A stretch of DNA of 64,000 bases from Neovahlkampfia damariscottae. Lineage: Eukaryota > Heterolobosea > Selenaionea > Neovahlkampfiida > Neovahlkampfiidae. A program made the translations under genes and the position numbers. The stretch spans positions 1-64,000 of the forward strand of contig JABLTG010000119.1 of NCBI GenBank assembly GCA_016618085.1, written 5' to 3'. Positions 10,924 to 21,043 of this stretch are shown here, in pieces. The notes under the pieces were generated by a model. That model did not search any database, was not told the origin of the DNA, and saw nothing but the letters and a program-made list of their open reading frames with translations. Every line of letters starts with the position of its first letter. Position 1 is the stretch's first letter.

Positions 10924-12307
10924 TTATTCTTCTTCAACATCCACTCCAACCGAAAATGCAGAATCTTCTCCAAATGTAAAACCTTGAAATACTTTTTGAT
11001 CTTTTTCTTGTAGTTTATTTGAATGTCTTTCTGATTGTTCTTTTATTGATTTTTTTGTGAATTCTTCATCAAAAAAGCTTAAATCCATTGAATCCTTTAA
11101 ATCAGGTGCAAAAGGTGGTATTAATTGTTTCTTTAACAATTGATTAAAATCTATTGACTCAAAAAATGGATGACTAATTTTAAAAAAATAAAATCTAAAG
11201 AATTACTTTTTAATCTCTTCTGGACCATCTTCTCCTGATCCTAATCTCTTTTTAGAATCTCTTTCCAATAACTTATTTTTAATTTTTAATTTTTCAAACT
11301 TGTTTTAAAAGATCTTTTCCTTCCTCGGATATACCAATTTGTTCAGGAAATTTCAAATCTGAGTTCAATATTTTTTGGTACACTTTTTTTTTTAATTTTT
11401 TTTTTTCAAACTTTCTTGAACATCACGATTATAAAAAGGTGGTAAACCAACTAACATTTCAAATAAAAGAGTACCAAAACTCCACCAATCAACAGCTTTA
11501 CCATGTCCTTTTTGTAAAATGACCTCCTTTAAAGAATGAATAAATAATGATCTTACAGGTGCTAAATATTCAGGTGTTCCACAAAATGTATGAGTTCTTG
11601 ATTCATCTTCCATAATTTTAGCTAATCCAAAATCAGTCAATCTAATATGACCATGAGAGTCCATTAATATATTCTCTGGTTTTAAATCCCTTTCAAATAT
11701 TTAAAGTATCATTTGTAGTTTACCTATAAATAATATTCAAAGAGTGCAAATGTTCAATTGCAAGAAAAATTTCAGCCGCATAAAACTTTGCTCGATCTTC
11801 ACTAAATCTTTTACTTTTCCTCAAATGAAAGAATAATTCTCCTCCGTTGACAAAATCCTTTTTTGAAAAAATTTTAATATTTTTGTTGGTCACTACCATA
11901 ACCATGTATAACTTGTCAGTTGTCTGAAATGCAAATCTTAAAGTAACAAGAAATGGATGTTCAACATATTGTAGTACACTCCTTTCTGTTATTGTATGTT
12001 CAAATTGTCCAGAATCCTTTAATTTTTGTTTGACCAAAACTTTCATTGCATATATTTTATTTGTATCTTTTTTTTTGACCTGATACACTTTACCAAAATT
12101 ACCTTCTCCTATAAGAGCAATTAAAGTAAAATCATTTATGCAAATTTTTTGTTGTGTTAATAAATCTTTAGTTTCTTCTTCTTCTGATACTTCTTCTACT
12201 TTTGGATTTCTTAAAGAATTTCGGTTTTTTATTATTGATGATTTTTTTACAAGTGGTGCAGTTTCATCATCATACTCTGCTCTTGATTTGAAACAACAAC
12301 CTCCCAT
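10924..12307 (-). CDS. AGC-family Ser/Thr kinase with N-terminal acylation motif, 396 aa
   Basis: Seven exons with 28 to 39 nt introns (12307-11897, 11857-11724, 11689-11557, 11526-11412, 11382-11300, 11271-11207, 11173-10924). The complete kinase domain has [15 protein letters not shown] (catalytic Lys), YRDLKPEN, DFGLAK and the activation-loop [11 protein letters not shown] with its PDK1-site Thr. The C-terminal tail ends with the hydrophobic motif FQGFTF, typical of the Akt/SGK/S6K group. There is no PH domain. The N terminus MGGCCFKS instead offers Gly2 for myristoylation and Cys4/Cys5 for palmitoylation, so membrane targeting is likely by lipid. GATTGG lies about 37 nt upstream of the start. 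Which AGC subfamily it belongs to needs a tree. Confidence 0.93.
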
Positions 12308-12448
12308 CCGTCAAAACCCAAAAAAAAATCAGAAATACCAATTGATTGGACAATTTTGAAAAATCTGTGAAAAGAAAAAAAGCAGAAAGAAAAAAAAAAG
12401 GATATTTGAAAAATTAAAATTCATTAAATTTTTTTTAGTGAAATAGAA

Positions 12449-13271
<823 letters not shown>

Positions 13272-13481
13272 TGATTTTTGTTTGTTTTCTAATTCTAATG
13301 TAATAAACCAATCAAATTCCTGCACCAATAAATAATTGCCATCACAAAGTTATATTTAGAACATTTCTTTTTCAATTTTCTTTAATTTTGTTACATTTTG
13401 AATCAATTTCAAATTTTCAGTTGTTAGAAAAGTTGATCCATTGACCAATGAAATCAATTTTTGATCAAACGAATTTTTCTC

Positions 13482-13977
13482 ATGACGTCAGAAAACAAAG
13501 AAATAAATAAAGAAAGTACAACTATTATAGAGCCAAAAGAAAACAAAGAAGAAAATACAAACCACAAATTCGATTTCTTAAAACTTGATCTTGACCAAAT
13601 GAATTCAAAAACTAATTTGGATATTGATAGATCACAATCAGCAAGACCTCGTATAAAATCACCAAGAAATTTCATGAATCTTGTGAGTCCACGAAAACAA
13701 GATGTTACAACTTCACCACGTGAAGAAGTTACACATTTTTTATCCAAACGTAAAGATTTAAATCATCTTGTAAAAGATAAAAATATAAAAATACCAATTG
13801 ATGAAACAGAAGATGCTATGCTAATAGAACATACAAATCAAGTAATTTTTTTTTTTTTTAAATCTCTTCAAAAAAAAGGATATTTTGACTTCACCTCGCG
13901 ATAATATTTTAAAAAAACGTCAACAACGCAAATCTATGGAAGTTACAAAAAATTTTCAATTACTCAATTCTCAATAA
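13482..13977 (+). CDS. Small protein with repeated SPR motifs, 152 aa
   Basis: Two exons (13482-13841, 13879-13977) with a 37 nt intron give a continuous frame ending in FQLLNSQ. The N-terminal half is acidic and Glu/Lys/Asn-rich. The middle has four Ser-Pro-Arg motifs (KSPRN, VSPRK, TSPRE, TSPRD) at uneven spacing, candidate sites for proline-directed kinases. No signal peptide or membrane segment is visible and the chain is probably disordered. I do not recognise it. CCAATG lies about 35 nt upstream. Confidence 0.65.
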
Positions 13978-14012
13978 ATTATATTTTCATCCTAATGTGC
14001 TAAAAAAAAAAA

Positions 14013-15117
14013 CTAAAATTTATTTTCATTATATTTTGTTACAAAATTTATAATAGTTTCATAATAACCCATACAATTCCAAGTTTCATTGTGGGTTCCA
14101 TTTGGAAATATTTTCATTTGTTTATTTTTTGAAGTGCATGAATCAAATAAACTTCTCATTTGTCTTGGTGGTATAAGTTCATCTGCTAATCCTGATATGA
14201 ATAAAATTGGTAACGTTTTGAAAGTCTTAACGACAACATTATTTTTCCATTGATTTCTGGAAAGAAATTTGGCAAATTTAAAAGCAGGAAATAAAAGATC
14301 AATCATATCTCCAATATCTGTAAAAGCATTTTCAACAATTAATCCTTTGATTTGTTTTTGATATCTATAGTTTTTTTAAAAAAAGTATATCTTACTTTGA
14401 AGCAACTGAAAGAGCAACAGCTGAAAAAGATTTAAATTTTTAAAGTTGTGTTTACCTGATCCTAATGATCTTCCAAATACAAATATATTTTGAGAATTTA
14501 AATCAGTACGATGAAAAATATATTCAATTGCCTTTTTTTTTCCATTGAAATTAGAAACAAAATTGAACTTACAGCCTTTGTTTGGAATTAATCAAGTTTT
14601 TGACTTACTTCAGCATCTAATTTTAAACCTTCTTCAGAAGGATATCCTTCTGAAATACCATAACCTCCTATAATATTAGAAATTTATTCAATGTACTGTA
14701 TTCGACTAATAAAATATTACATTTTAATTCTCTATAAAGTTCTGCCACATTTCTCAATCTATGAGATATATTTCCCGCATTTCCATGGAAATAAATTATT
14801 GTAGGAGTTTTATTATAAGCTTCTAAATCTAAAATACCAGATTTCTGACGAATAAACCAAGCATGTATTTTTACACCATCTCTAGTTTTTAAATAGACAT
14901 CTTCAAAAGGTAAATTATATCTTGAAGGAAGGTATAAATGTTTTCCTCTTGACCCACTTTTCAAAAAAAAATTATTATTTTTTTTTTCTCACCTAGGCAT
15001 GTAATAAACGTATAATAACATATCCTGTTTCCAATATATTAATCCTGCTAACGATATAGGTATCGAAATTATATAAAAATATACATTTTGAAAGAGGCTC
15101 AGTATCTTTTCGTACAT
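14013..15117 (-). CDS. ABHD13: ABHD13/BEM46-type alpha/beta hydrolase, 299 aa
   Basis: Seven coding exons: 15117-14993, 14956-14697, 14667-14609, a 3 nt exon at 14575-14573, 14531-14456, 14420-14396 and 14364-14013. An N-terminal membrane anchor (about residues 9-28) is followed by the BEM46 pattern TIIYFHGNAGNISHRL, VEYRGYGISEGYPSEEG and FGRSLGSAVA (nucleophile Ser). The acid Asp is in SGLADELIPP and the catalytic His in FPNGTHNETW. The length is usual for ABHD13, a single-pass membrane serine hydrolase of uncertain substrate (probably acyl thioesters or lipids). CCAATC lies about 22 nt upstream, inside the start of the divergent F-box gene. The 5' ends of the two genes overlap or nearly so. 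Confidence 0.92.
14573..14575 (-). other. 3 nt microexon of the ABHD13 gene
   Basis: Between the exons ending LDAE and starting AIEYIF lie 77 bases made of a 33 nt GTAAGT...AAAG intron, the triplet GCT, and a 41 nt GTAAGT...AAAG intron. Including GCT gives LDAEAAIEY, the same spacing as LDSEAVLDY in animal ABHD13. A single 77 nt intron would be about twice the usual size here. Confidence 0.7.
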
Positions 15118-15993
15118 CAACTTTTTTTGAATCAGTATCCAATCAAAATTCTACCACAAAAAACCAATTCAGAAGCTTCTCAAAAGGAAAAGAAAAAAAA
15201 ACTTCAACCAAATTTTACTAATTTTCCAATTGAAATTATTACTGAAATATTTAATTACTCTAATGTATATCAACAGTTTGTCACTTATTCATCAACTTGT
15301 AAATTGTTTCACACTTTTTATTCAAACACAAAATTGCAAGAAGACTTCTTGAAGAGAAATAATTTATTTTTACCAACCATTAAAAATGAAGAGTTAAAAT
15401 CAAAATGGACTTCAACACCTCAAAGATTTTATTCATTTATTTTTTATCCAATGAATAAAACTAAAAATTCAATAATACAACTAAAACAAATGTTACCAGA
15501 TAATTTTACAGTTTCACCGGATAATTCAGTTGATCATTTACGAGATTTGATTGAAAAATGTGATCAATCCTACTTGCAAAATTGTGACATACCTCCAGAG
15601 TTTCAATTATTTTTCACTGAGATTGATACTTTTTATTTTGGAATATCTTTTCGAGGTTATAGTTTCACAAAAGTACCATTTACTTATAAAGATGATTCAT
15701 TTCCTGAGCACTACCTCGATTTTGCTATTATTGAAGATTCAGAGATGGGATATGCATATGATGTTCATTTTTATCTCTCACTTGAATTAGATTCATTTGG
15801 TAAACTATTTACAAATAATAGTGCCTATTTTTCAGAAATTAAAGATATTAAATTCCATCAACTCTTAGAAATGCTTGTTTGTCAACTGAAAAAATTTGAG
15901 AAAGAAAAGACTGAAAGCACTTTGTCTGATTTTGTAGAAAATATGGATGCAATGCATATTTGGTGTAATTTTTTGTCAGAAAAAGGTCTATAG
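15088..15993 (+). CDS. F-box protein, start uncertain
   Basis: The open frame runs to a TAG at 15991-15993. An F-box is visible at its N-terminal part (FPIEIITEIFNYSNVYQQ followed by TCKLFHTFYSN), so the product probably binds SKP1 and serves as substrate adaptor of an SCF ubiquitin ligase. The rest (about 200 residues) has no domain I recognise. There is no in-frame ATG before the F-box: the first one comes after it (PMNKTKN). The real start must therefore lie in a short upstream exon overlapping the divergent ABHD13 gene, or be non-ATG. The listed start is only the edge of the open frame. Confidence 0.7.
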   Translation: MKEAQYLFVHQLFLNQYPIKILPQKTNSEASQKEKKKKLQPNFTNFPIEIITEIFNYSNVYQQFVTYSSTCKLFHTFYSNTKLQEDFLKRNNLFLPTIKNEELKSKWTSTPQRFYSFIFYPMNKTKNSIIQLKQMLPDNFTVSPDNSVDHLRDLIEKCDQSYLQNCDIPPEFQLFFTEIDTFYFGISFRGYSFTKVPFTYKDDSFPEHYLDFAIIEDSEMGYAYDVHFYLSLELDSFGKLFTNNSAYFSEIKDIKFHQLLEMLVCQLKKFEKEKTESTLSDFVENMDAMHIWCNFLSEKGL

Positions 15994-16056
15994 TATTCAA
16001 TTTTGTTGAACAAAAGTGACAAACTGTACAAAAAAAAATAAAAAATTTATTCGGGA

Positions 16057-16569
16057 TTATAAAGCCAATAATCCACCAATACCAAAAGTGATAGCCACAA
16101 ATATATTCTTTTTAACATATTCTTTTACAATTTCATAATATTTTCCAACTTTTAATTTTTTGCTTTGTTCAACTAATGGGTCCAAATCTTCTTGTAATTT
16201 TTTTGTATCAACTTTAATATAACCAAAATGATTCAATGAAGCAATAGCTAAACTACCACCACCTACCATGACTAAAGCATTTTTCCCAATTTTCTTTGTA
16301 AAATAACCTGTAAAGTAACCCAAAACAGCACCAATCATACATTGAGCAGTTTTAGCATTAGCCACTTTATCTGCGATAGTATTTGCAATTTTTACTGTTT
16401 CTTTAATTGTATTTGGGTCGATATTTGGTAAATCTGAAGATGAGGATTCGTTTTGAGTTTTATTCGTTATTTTAAGATCTACTACCTCATTAAGTCCATC
16501 AACGTTTGGATATTCAACAATTATCTCTTCTTTTGTATCAAGTATTTTTTCATTTTGCTTCTCTTGCAT
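16057..16569 (-). CDS. FUN14-domain mitochondrial outer membrane protein, 170 aa
   Basis: A single exon from ATG 16569. After an acidic N-terminal 60 residues comes the FUN14 domain: GAVLGYFTGYFTKKIGK, VMVGGGSLAIASLNHFGYIKVD and a C-terminal membrane segment. This is the FUNDC1/FUNDC2 family of mitochondrial outer membrane proteins, which in animals act in mitophagy and ER contact. I cannot confirm a LIR motif; EEIIVEYPNV in the N-terminal part does not match the usual form well. The start is supported by GATTGG about 78 nt upstream. It is divergent from lipoyl synthase, sharing about 200 nt of promoter. Confidence 0.9.
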   Translation of the reverse strand: MQEKQNEKILDTKEEIIVEYPNVDGLNEVVDLKITNKTQNESSSSDLPNIDPNTIKETVKIANTIADKVANAKTAQCMIGAVLGYFTGYFTKKIGKNALVMVGGGSLAIASLNHFGYIKVDTKKLQEDLDPLVEQSKKLKVGKYYEIVKEYVKKNIFVAITFGIGGLLAL

Positions 16570-16773
16570 TGTCGTTTTTGTTTTGTTCAATTTGTTAACA
16601 AAAAAAAGTCGGTTTATCTTTTTTTGAACTTATTTCAAAATCATATGATTGGATAAAAAAAAGATGAGTATTTGAATTATTACTTATAAATATTGAATAA
16701 TTGTTCGGATTTCAAAAATTCATTTTTTCTTGTGTGTTCTGGTTGGTCAATAAAACTCCTAATTTTTTCAGTT

Positions 16774-17979
16774 ATGTTCAAACGATTGACGACAAGAAAT
16801 TATTCAACAAAAGCAAAAACCACTGTAGATAGTTTAAGACAAAAATTAGAAGCTGATAATGTTACACTAAATTCATTCATAACACCAAAACCAAAAGAAC
16901 ATGTTCCAAAACCTGAATGGTTAAAAAAAAATATTTCAGTAGGTGGAGGTGAAGCATTCAACAAAGTAAAAAATTCATTAAAAGGACTGAATACAGTAAA
17001 AAAAAAAAATTGAAACAAATAGGTTTGTGTTGAAGCAAAATGTCCAAATCTCGCAGATTGCTGGTAATACTAAAATAATTCAAAACTAATTAAAAAAAAA
17101 GGAGTGGTAAATCAGAAGATGGTGAAGGTATGGCAACAGCTACCATTATGTAAGAAAAAAAAAAAATAATTAATTTTTCATTAGGTTACTCGGAGAAGAA
17201 TGTACAAGAGGATGTCGTTTTTGTTCTGTCAAAACAAAGTAAATTTAAAAAAAGAAACTAACCTTTGAATTAGCAAAACACCACCTTTACCTGATGTTAA
17301 TGAACCTTTAAGAACAGCAGATGCAATTTCCAAATGGAATATTGATTATATTGTTATAACTCAAGTAGATAGAGATGATTTAGAAGATGGAGGATCATCT
17401 CATTTTGCAAAAACTGTTGGTTTAATTAAAGAAAAAACACCTGGAATTTTAATTGAATCATTGACAGGTGATTTCAGAGGAAATAAAGAAGCAATTGAGA
17501 CAATGGCAAAATCAGGAGTCGATGTTTATGCACATAATTTAGAAACAGTTGATGATTTACAAAAATTTGTTCGTGACAGAAAAGCAGGTTATCAACAATC
17601 ATTGAATGTTCTAAAATGGGCAAAAGAATTCAATCCAAAATTGATAACTAAATCATCTCTTATGCTTGGTTTAGGTGAACTTGATGAAGAGGTTGAACAA
17701 ACAATGAAAGATCTCAGAGCTCATAATGTGGATTGTTTGACTATTGGTCAATATCTTCGACCAACCAAAAGACATTTAAAAATACATGAATATGTAAATC
17801 CTGAAAAATTTAAACATTGGGAAAGAGTTGGTAAAGAAATGGGATTTCTCTATGTGTATGAAAATTCAAAAATTAATTCTAAATTTTCTTCGAATAGTGC
17901 TAGTGGACCGTTAGTTAGATCTTCTTATCGTGCAGGTGAATATTATTTAAAAAATATTTTAAAGAAAAGAAATGAATAA
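16774..17979 (+). CDS. LIAS: Lipoyl synthase, mitochondrial, 356 aa
   Basis: Five exons (16774-16995, 17023-17063, 17102-17149, 17185-17238, 17274-17979) with short introns. The protein starts [12 protein letters not shown], a short basic presequence for mitochondrial import. It has the auxiliary-cluster motif [12 protein letters not shown], the radical SAM motif CTRGCRFC, and the typical [32 protein letters not shown] and LGLGE segments, ending with the conserved [14 protein letters not shown] that includes the Ser cluster ligand. It inserts two sulphur atoms into octanoyl groups on 2-oxoacid dehydrogenases and GcvH. Its presence argues for a respiring mitochondrion. TTGGTC lies about 30 nt upstream of the start. 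Confidence 0.97.
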
Positions 17980-17984
17980 AGAAA

Positions 17985-19520
17985 TCATTTTTTTATGTTT
18001 AAAAATGATCTAGTTTCATTTGGATCACCAAATGGACACGCATCATGAAGAATCACTTCTCCATCTGATTTGTTGAACAATTTTTTCTCTTTTTTCAAAG
18101 GTTGGAATTTTTCATTATTTTCAAATCTTAAATGTTTCATCCAAAATGCACGATCAAAACTTTTTAACATCATATATTCTTGACTTTAAAAATGGATTAA
18201 GAAAATTAATGAAAAAGTTACGGATTGTTTTCTTGGAATTGAGCTCCTAAATTACTAACAAATTGGTCTAATTCAGTGTGTGTCTTGAATTTAATCACCT
18301 TTTCATTCAGTTTATATTCTTCACAAAACTGTTTGTCTGTGTAGAATTGCATTTCACATTTTCCTTTTTCTCTCATTTCCTTTGAGAAAAAGAATTAAAA
18401 TTAAAATTTCTGGGTAATACCCTTAAATATATCTCCATTGGTCCCGAAAATCGTGGATCTATTTCTAAGGCATTCAGAATTGCAGTGCAAAAATCTTGAC
18501 AATTTCCTTTTTGTTCTCCTTTCTTTGGACGATCAGAATAGCCTATATTTCCATTCCAATAGGTAATAACTGCTGCTAATTTATCTATAATATCTTTAAA
18601 TTTCCCAACTGTCGCAATTGAATCAAGATCTGCGGTGAATATCGCAGCTTTGGAAACAATTTTTCTTGGAACACACAAACCTGAGTCATTCTGAAAAATT
18701 TAATCAAAATGAATTCATACCCATTCCTAAAAATATATATTAAATCATTCAATTTTTACAATCTTCCAAGGGCCAATAATTAATGCTAATTTTTAAGAAT
18801 TAATGTAGTTTTCAAACCTGTATGGAATATGCCAAATTCTGGCAATAAATGAAGATTACTCAACATTGGTGACATTATCGTTCTTAAATTTTTCTTGACA
18901 AATGAGTCTTGATGAATGTCTGTAATCAATAATTTAATTTTCAATGGTTTATCCAATCTGAAATGTCAACAATAAAAGTTTTTCTTACTCCAAATCTGGA
19001 TCTTTCATCAACTCTTCTTTTAAATTTTCAAGTGATACATCATCTTCAACTTCAATATTTTGTGGAACTTCTTCAAAAATCTATTAAGAAATTTTTAAAA
19101 AAATTGTCATTAGTTACTTCTTCACTCTTGCTTGAAAACATTTCTTTTGATTTTTCTTCTTTATATTTGTTTCTCATTTCTTCATCATATTTTGTTATTT
19201 TTTCATCCTAAATATTTAATTCACAAAAATTAACAAACCAAAGCTAATGTTAATGTCATATTTGGATTCAAATATGTATTTTTTAATACAGAAGGAAGTG
19301 ATAAACAATCAGCAAATTTATTTAAAGCCAGTGGATTGATTGAAATTGCATCATAATTTTTTTCCATTTTAATTTTGTTCAGCACATTTTCCCTTTCTTT
19401 TTTATATTTTTTTTTTTCTTCTTCTTCTGTTTCAATTTCTATCAAATCATTCTTTTGAATTGCTGTTTTAGTTTTTATATCATCTTCATTTGAAGATGGT
19501 GAACTGTTAATTGTTCCCAT
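17985..19520 (-). CDS. Protein with His/NC-type thiol domain (LRAT/NlpC-like?), 420 aa
   Basis: Nine exons, one only 6 nt long (18726-18721); introns are about 29 to 41 nt. The start MGTINSSPSS gives Gly2 and Ser6, a good N-myristoylation signal. Residues 20-150 are charged and probably coiled. The central domain contains PEFGIFHTALIIGPWKIEWNDSGLCVP (read across splice sites) and later QKGNCQDFCTAILNAL. A His early and an Asn-Cys-Gln later, both next to hydrophobic strands, are the arrangement of the LRAT/NC and NlpC/P60-like thiol fold, so acyltransferase or thiol hydrolase activity is possible. I recognise the pattern but cannot name the family with certainty. The C terminus has DRAFWMKHL and a Lys-rich end. 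Its stop codon lies 6 nt from that of lipoyl synthase (convergent genes). Confidence 0.68.
18721..18726 (-). other. 6 nt microexon (GAATGG, Glu-Trp)
   Basis: GAATGG lies between a 33 nt intron (18759-18727) and a 30 nt intron (18720-18691), both with GT and AG ends. It adds Glu-Trp between GPWKI and NDSGLC. Trp at this place fits the hydrophobic core of the domain. Skipping it keeps the frame, so alternative use is possible. Confidence 0.6.
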
Positions 19521-19565
19521 TAAGAATTGCTAAAAATAATTTTGATTTTAATTGGTGGAAATATT

Positions 19566-20939
19566 TTATTTATTTTTTTCATCTTCAGTTCTTTTTGATT
19601 TTCTTTCTTTATTTTTTTGATGATGTCTATCATAGACCAAAAGAAAAATAGCTGACAAAAATGATACAGTTGCAAATGTATACAACAACCAAGGAATATA
19701 ATGATACATATAATAACTATGAAAATATGTCAAAAATGAATTAAAATAATCATACCCAGTAACACCTTCAACAAACCAACCAAATAAAAAGTTCATGAAT
19801 AAATCCCAAAAACTGAGAAATTGAATGATTAAATTTTTGAATTTTTTACCTATCTCTGTAAATGTATGATTCACCTGGAAACTTTTGATGTTCATTAAAA
19901 TATTCTAATAATTTATCTTTTTCTTCAAATAATTCAATTAACCATTTATCTGTGTCTTGTGGAATATCTTTCATTTCATATCTTTTATAATTGATATGAA
20001 GTTTAATTTCATTTTTATCATCATCACATCTCGGATAAAAGAATTGTTCTAATAAACAAATATTAATCCATTTTTTTAATAATACCTAAAAGAGGAGGAT
20101 CAAATTCACCTAATTTTCCACAATATGGTTTTTCAAAGGCAATTGTAACATCTACAATATAATCAAATGCTTCTTTTGTTTCCATAACTAATGAGAATCC
20201 TTGTGCTCTTGGAAATAAAACATTATTGAAAATTGGTAAATTTTTTTCTTTTGACCATTTATGTGATTTTTCGACCAACCATTTATTTTGAGATGTTGTA
20301 AATGTACCTTCAGGATATAAAACTAACATATTATCTGTTCCATTTTCTATAAAACTTGTTAACTTTTTTTTCATATAAGGTTTATCAATTTTTAAATCTC
20401 TTGTAACAAAAATCTTTTTTTTTTAGAAAATTTAAAAGTGAATACCATATCTAATATATGTGTTATATAATGTTTTTTTTCTTACCATGAAGTTGACAAG
20501 CCCATCCTGCAACAGGTACATATTTATGTGCTTTTTTTAAAAAAAATCTTAAAGCACCATCAGAATTTCTTCCTGCAAATTCTAATTGAATTAACCAGTC
20601 TGCAGATGAACAATGATTTGAAAGTACAATCTTTTTTCCTTGTGAAAAACCACCTTTAAAATCACCATAAACACGTGTAGGAACTCCAACTAATAAGTTA
20701 CACATAAAAGTGTATAATTTGGCTCCATGTATCCAAGCATATGATTCTAATTTTTGGTATACACGAACATTGATGAAACGAAGTGGTGATAAGACAAATC
20801 CAAAAAGTACAACGTAAAACATACACCAAGCGTTTATCATCATTGAAATGAAAAAGAAAATAAGTTTGGCATATCGGTTTTTAATTTTTATATATGGTAA
20901 ATCATATGTATCATCACAACTCATTTCTGGTTTGGTCAT
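19566..20939 (-). CDS. Lysophospholipid acyltransferase A (AGPAT5/LCLAT1-like), 397 aa
   Basis: Exons 20939-20486, a 5 nt exon 20450-20446, 20413-20086, 20048-19850, 19812-19756 and 19716-19566. The PlsC-type acyltransferase has an N-terminal membrane segment, motif I NHCSSADW (catalytic His and Asp), LVLYPEGTF (motif III), LFPRAQGFSLVMET and a conserved DITIAF-like strand (VDVTIAFEKPY). The pattern is that of AGPAT5, LCLAT1 and LPGAT1, which acylate lysophosphatidic acid or lysocardiolipin at the ER or mitochondria. Two more hydrophobic segments and a Lys-rich cytosolic tail close the protein. It is a paralogue of the gene at 34881-36283, and the two sit on either side of the RNF213-like gene on the same strand. 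CCAATC lies about 36 nt upstream of the ATG. Confidence 0.9.
20446..20450 (-). other. 5 nt microexon of acyltransferase A
   Basis: ATATG between introns 20485-20451 and 20445-20414. It joins GWACQLH to IFVTRD as QLHDMIFVTRD. Without it the frame shifts and soon stops. The same 5 nt exon at the same codon is present in the paralogue at 35732-35728. Confidence 0.85.
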
Positions 20940-21043
20940 GCTTTTGATGAAGTTGATTGAATCTCTTCGTTTGTCCAATCAAATTAAAATGATTTTATTT
21001 TTATCCAAAAAAAATTATTTAAATGAATTTATTCTTATTTGTT

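Noticed and set aside
14496-14610. A single 77 nt intron in ABHD13 in place of two introns and a 3 nt exon
   Set aside because: Not excluded, but it would be about twice the usual length, would ignore an inner AG-GCT-GTAAGT arrangement, and would leave the protein one residue short of the family spacing. Kept as the alternative.
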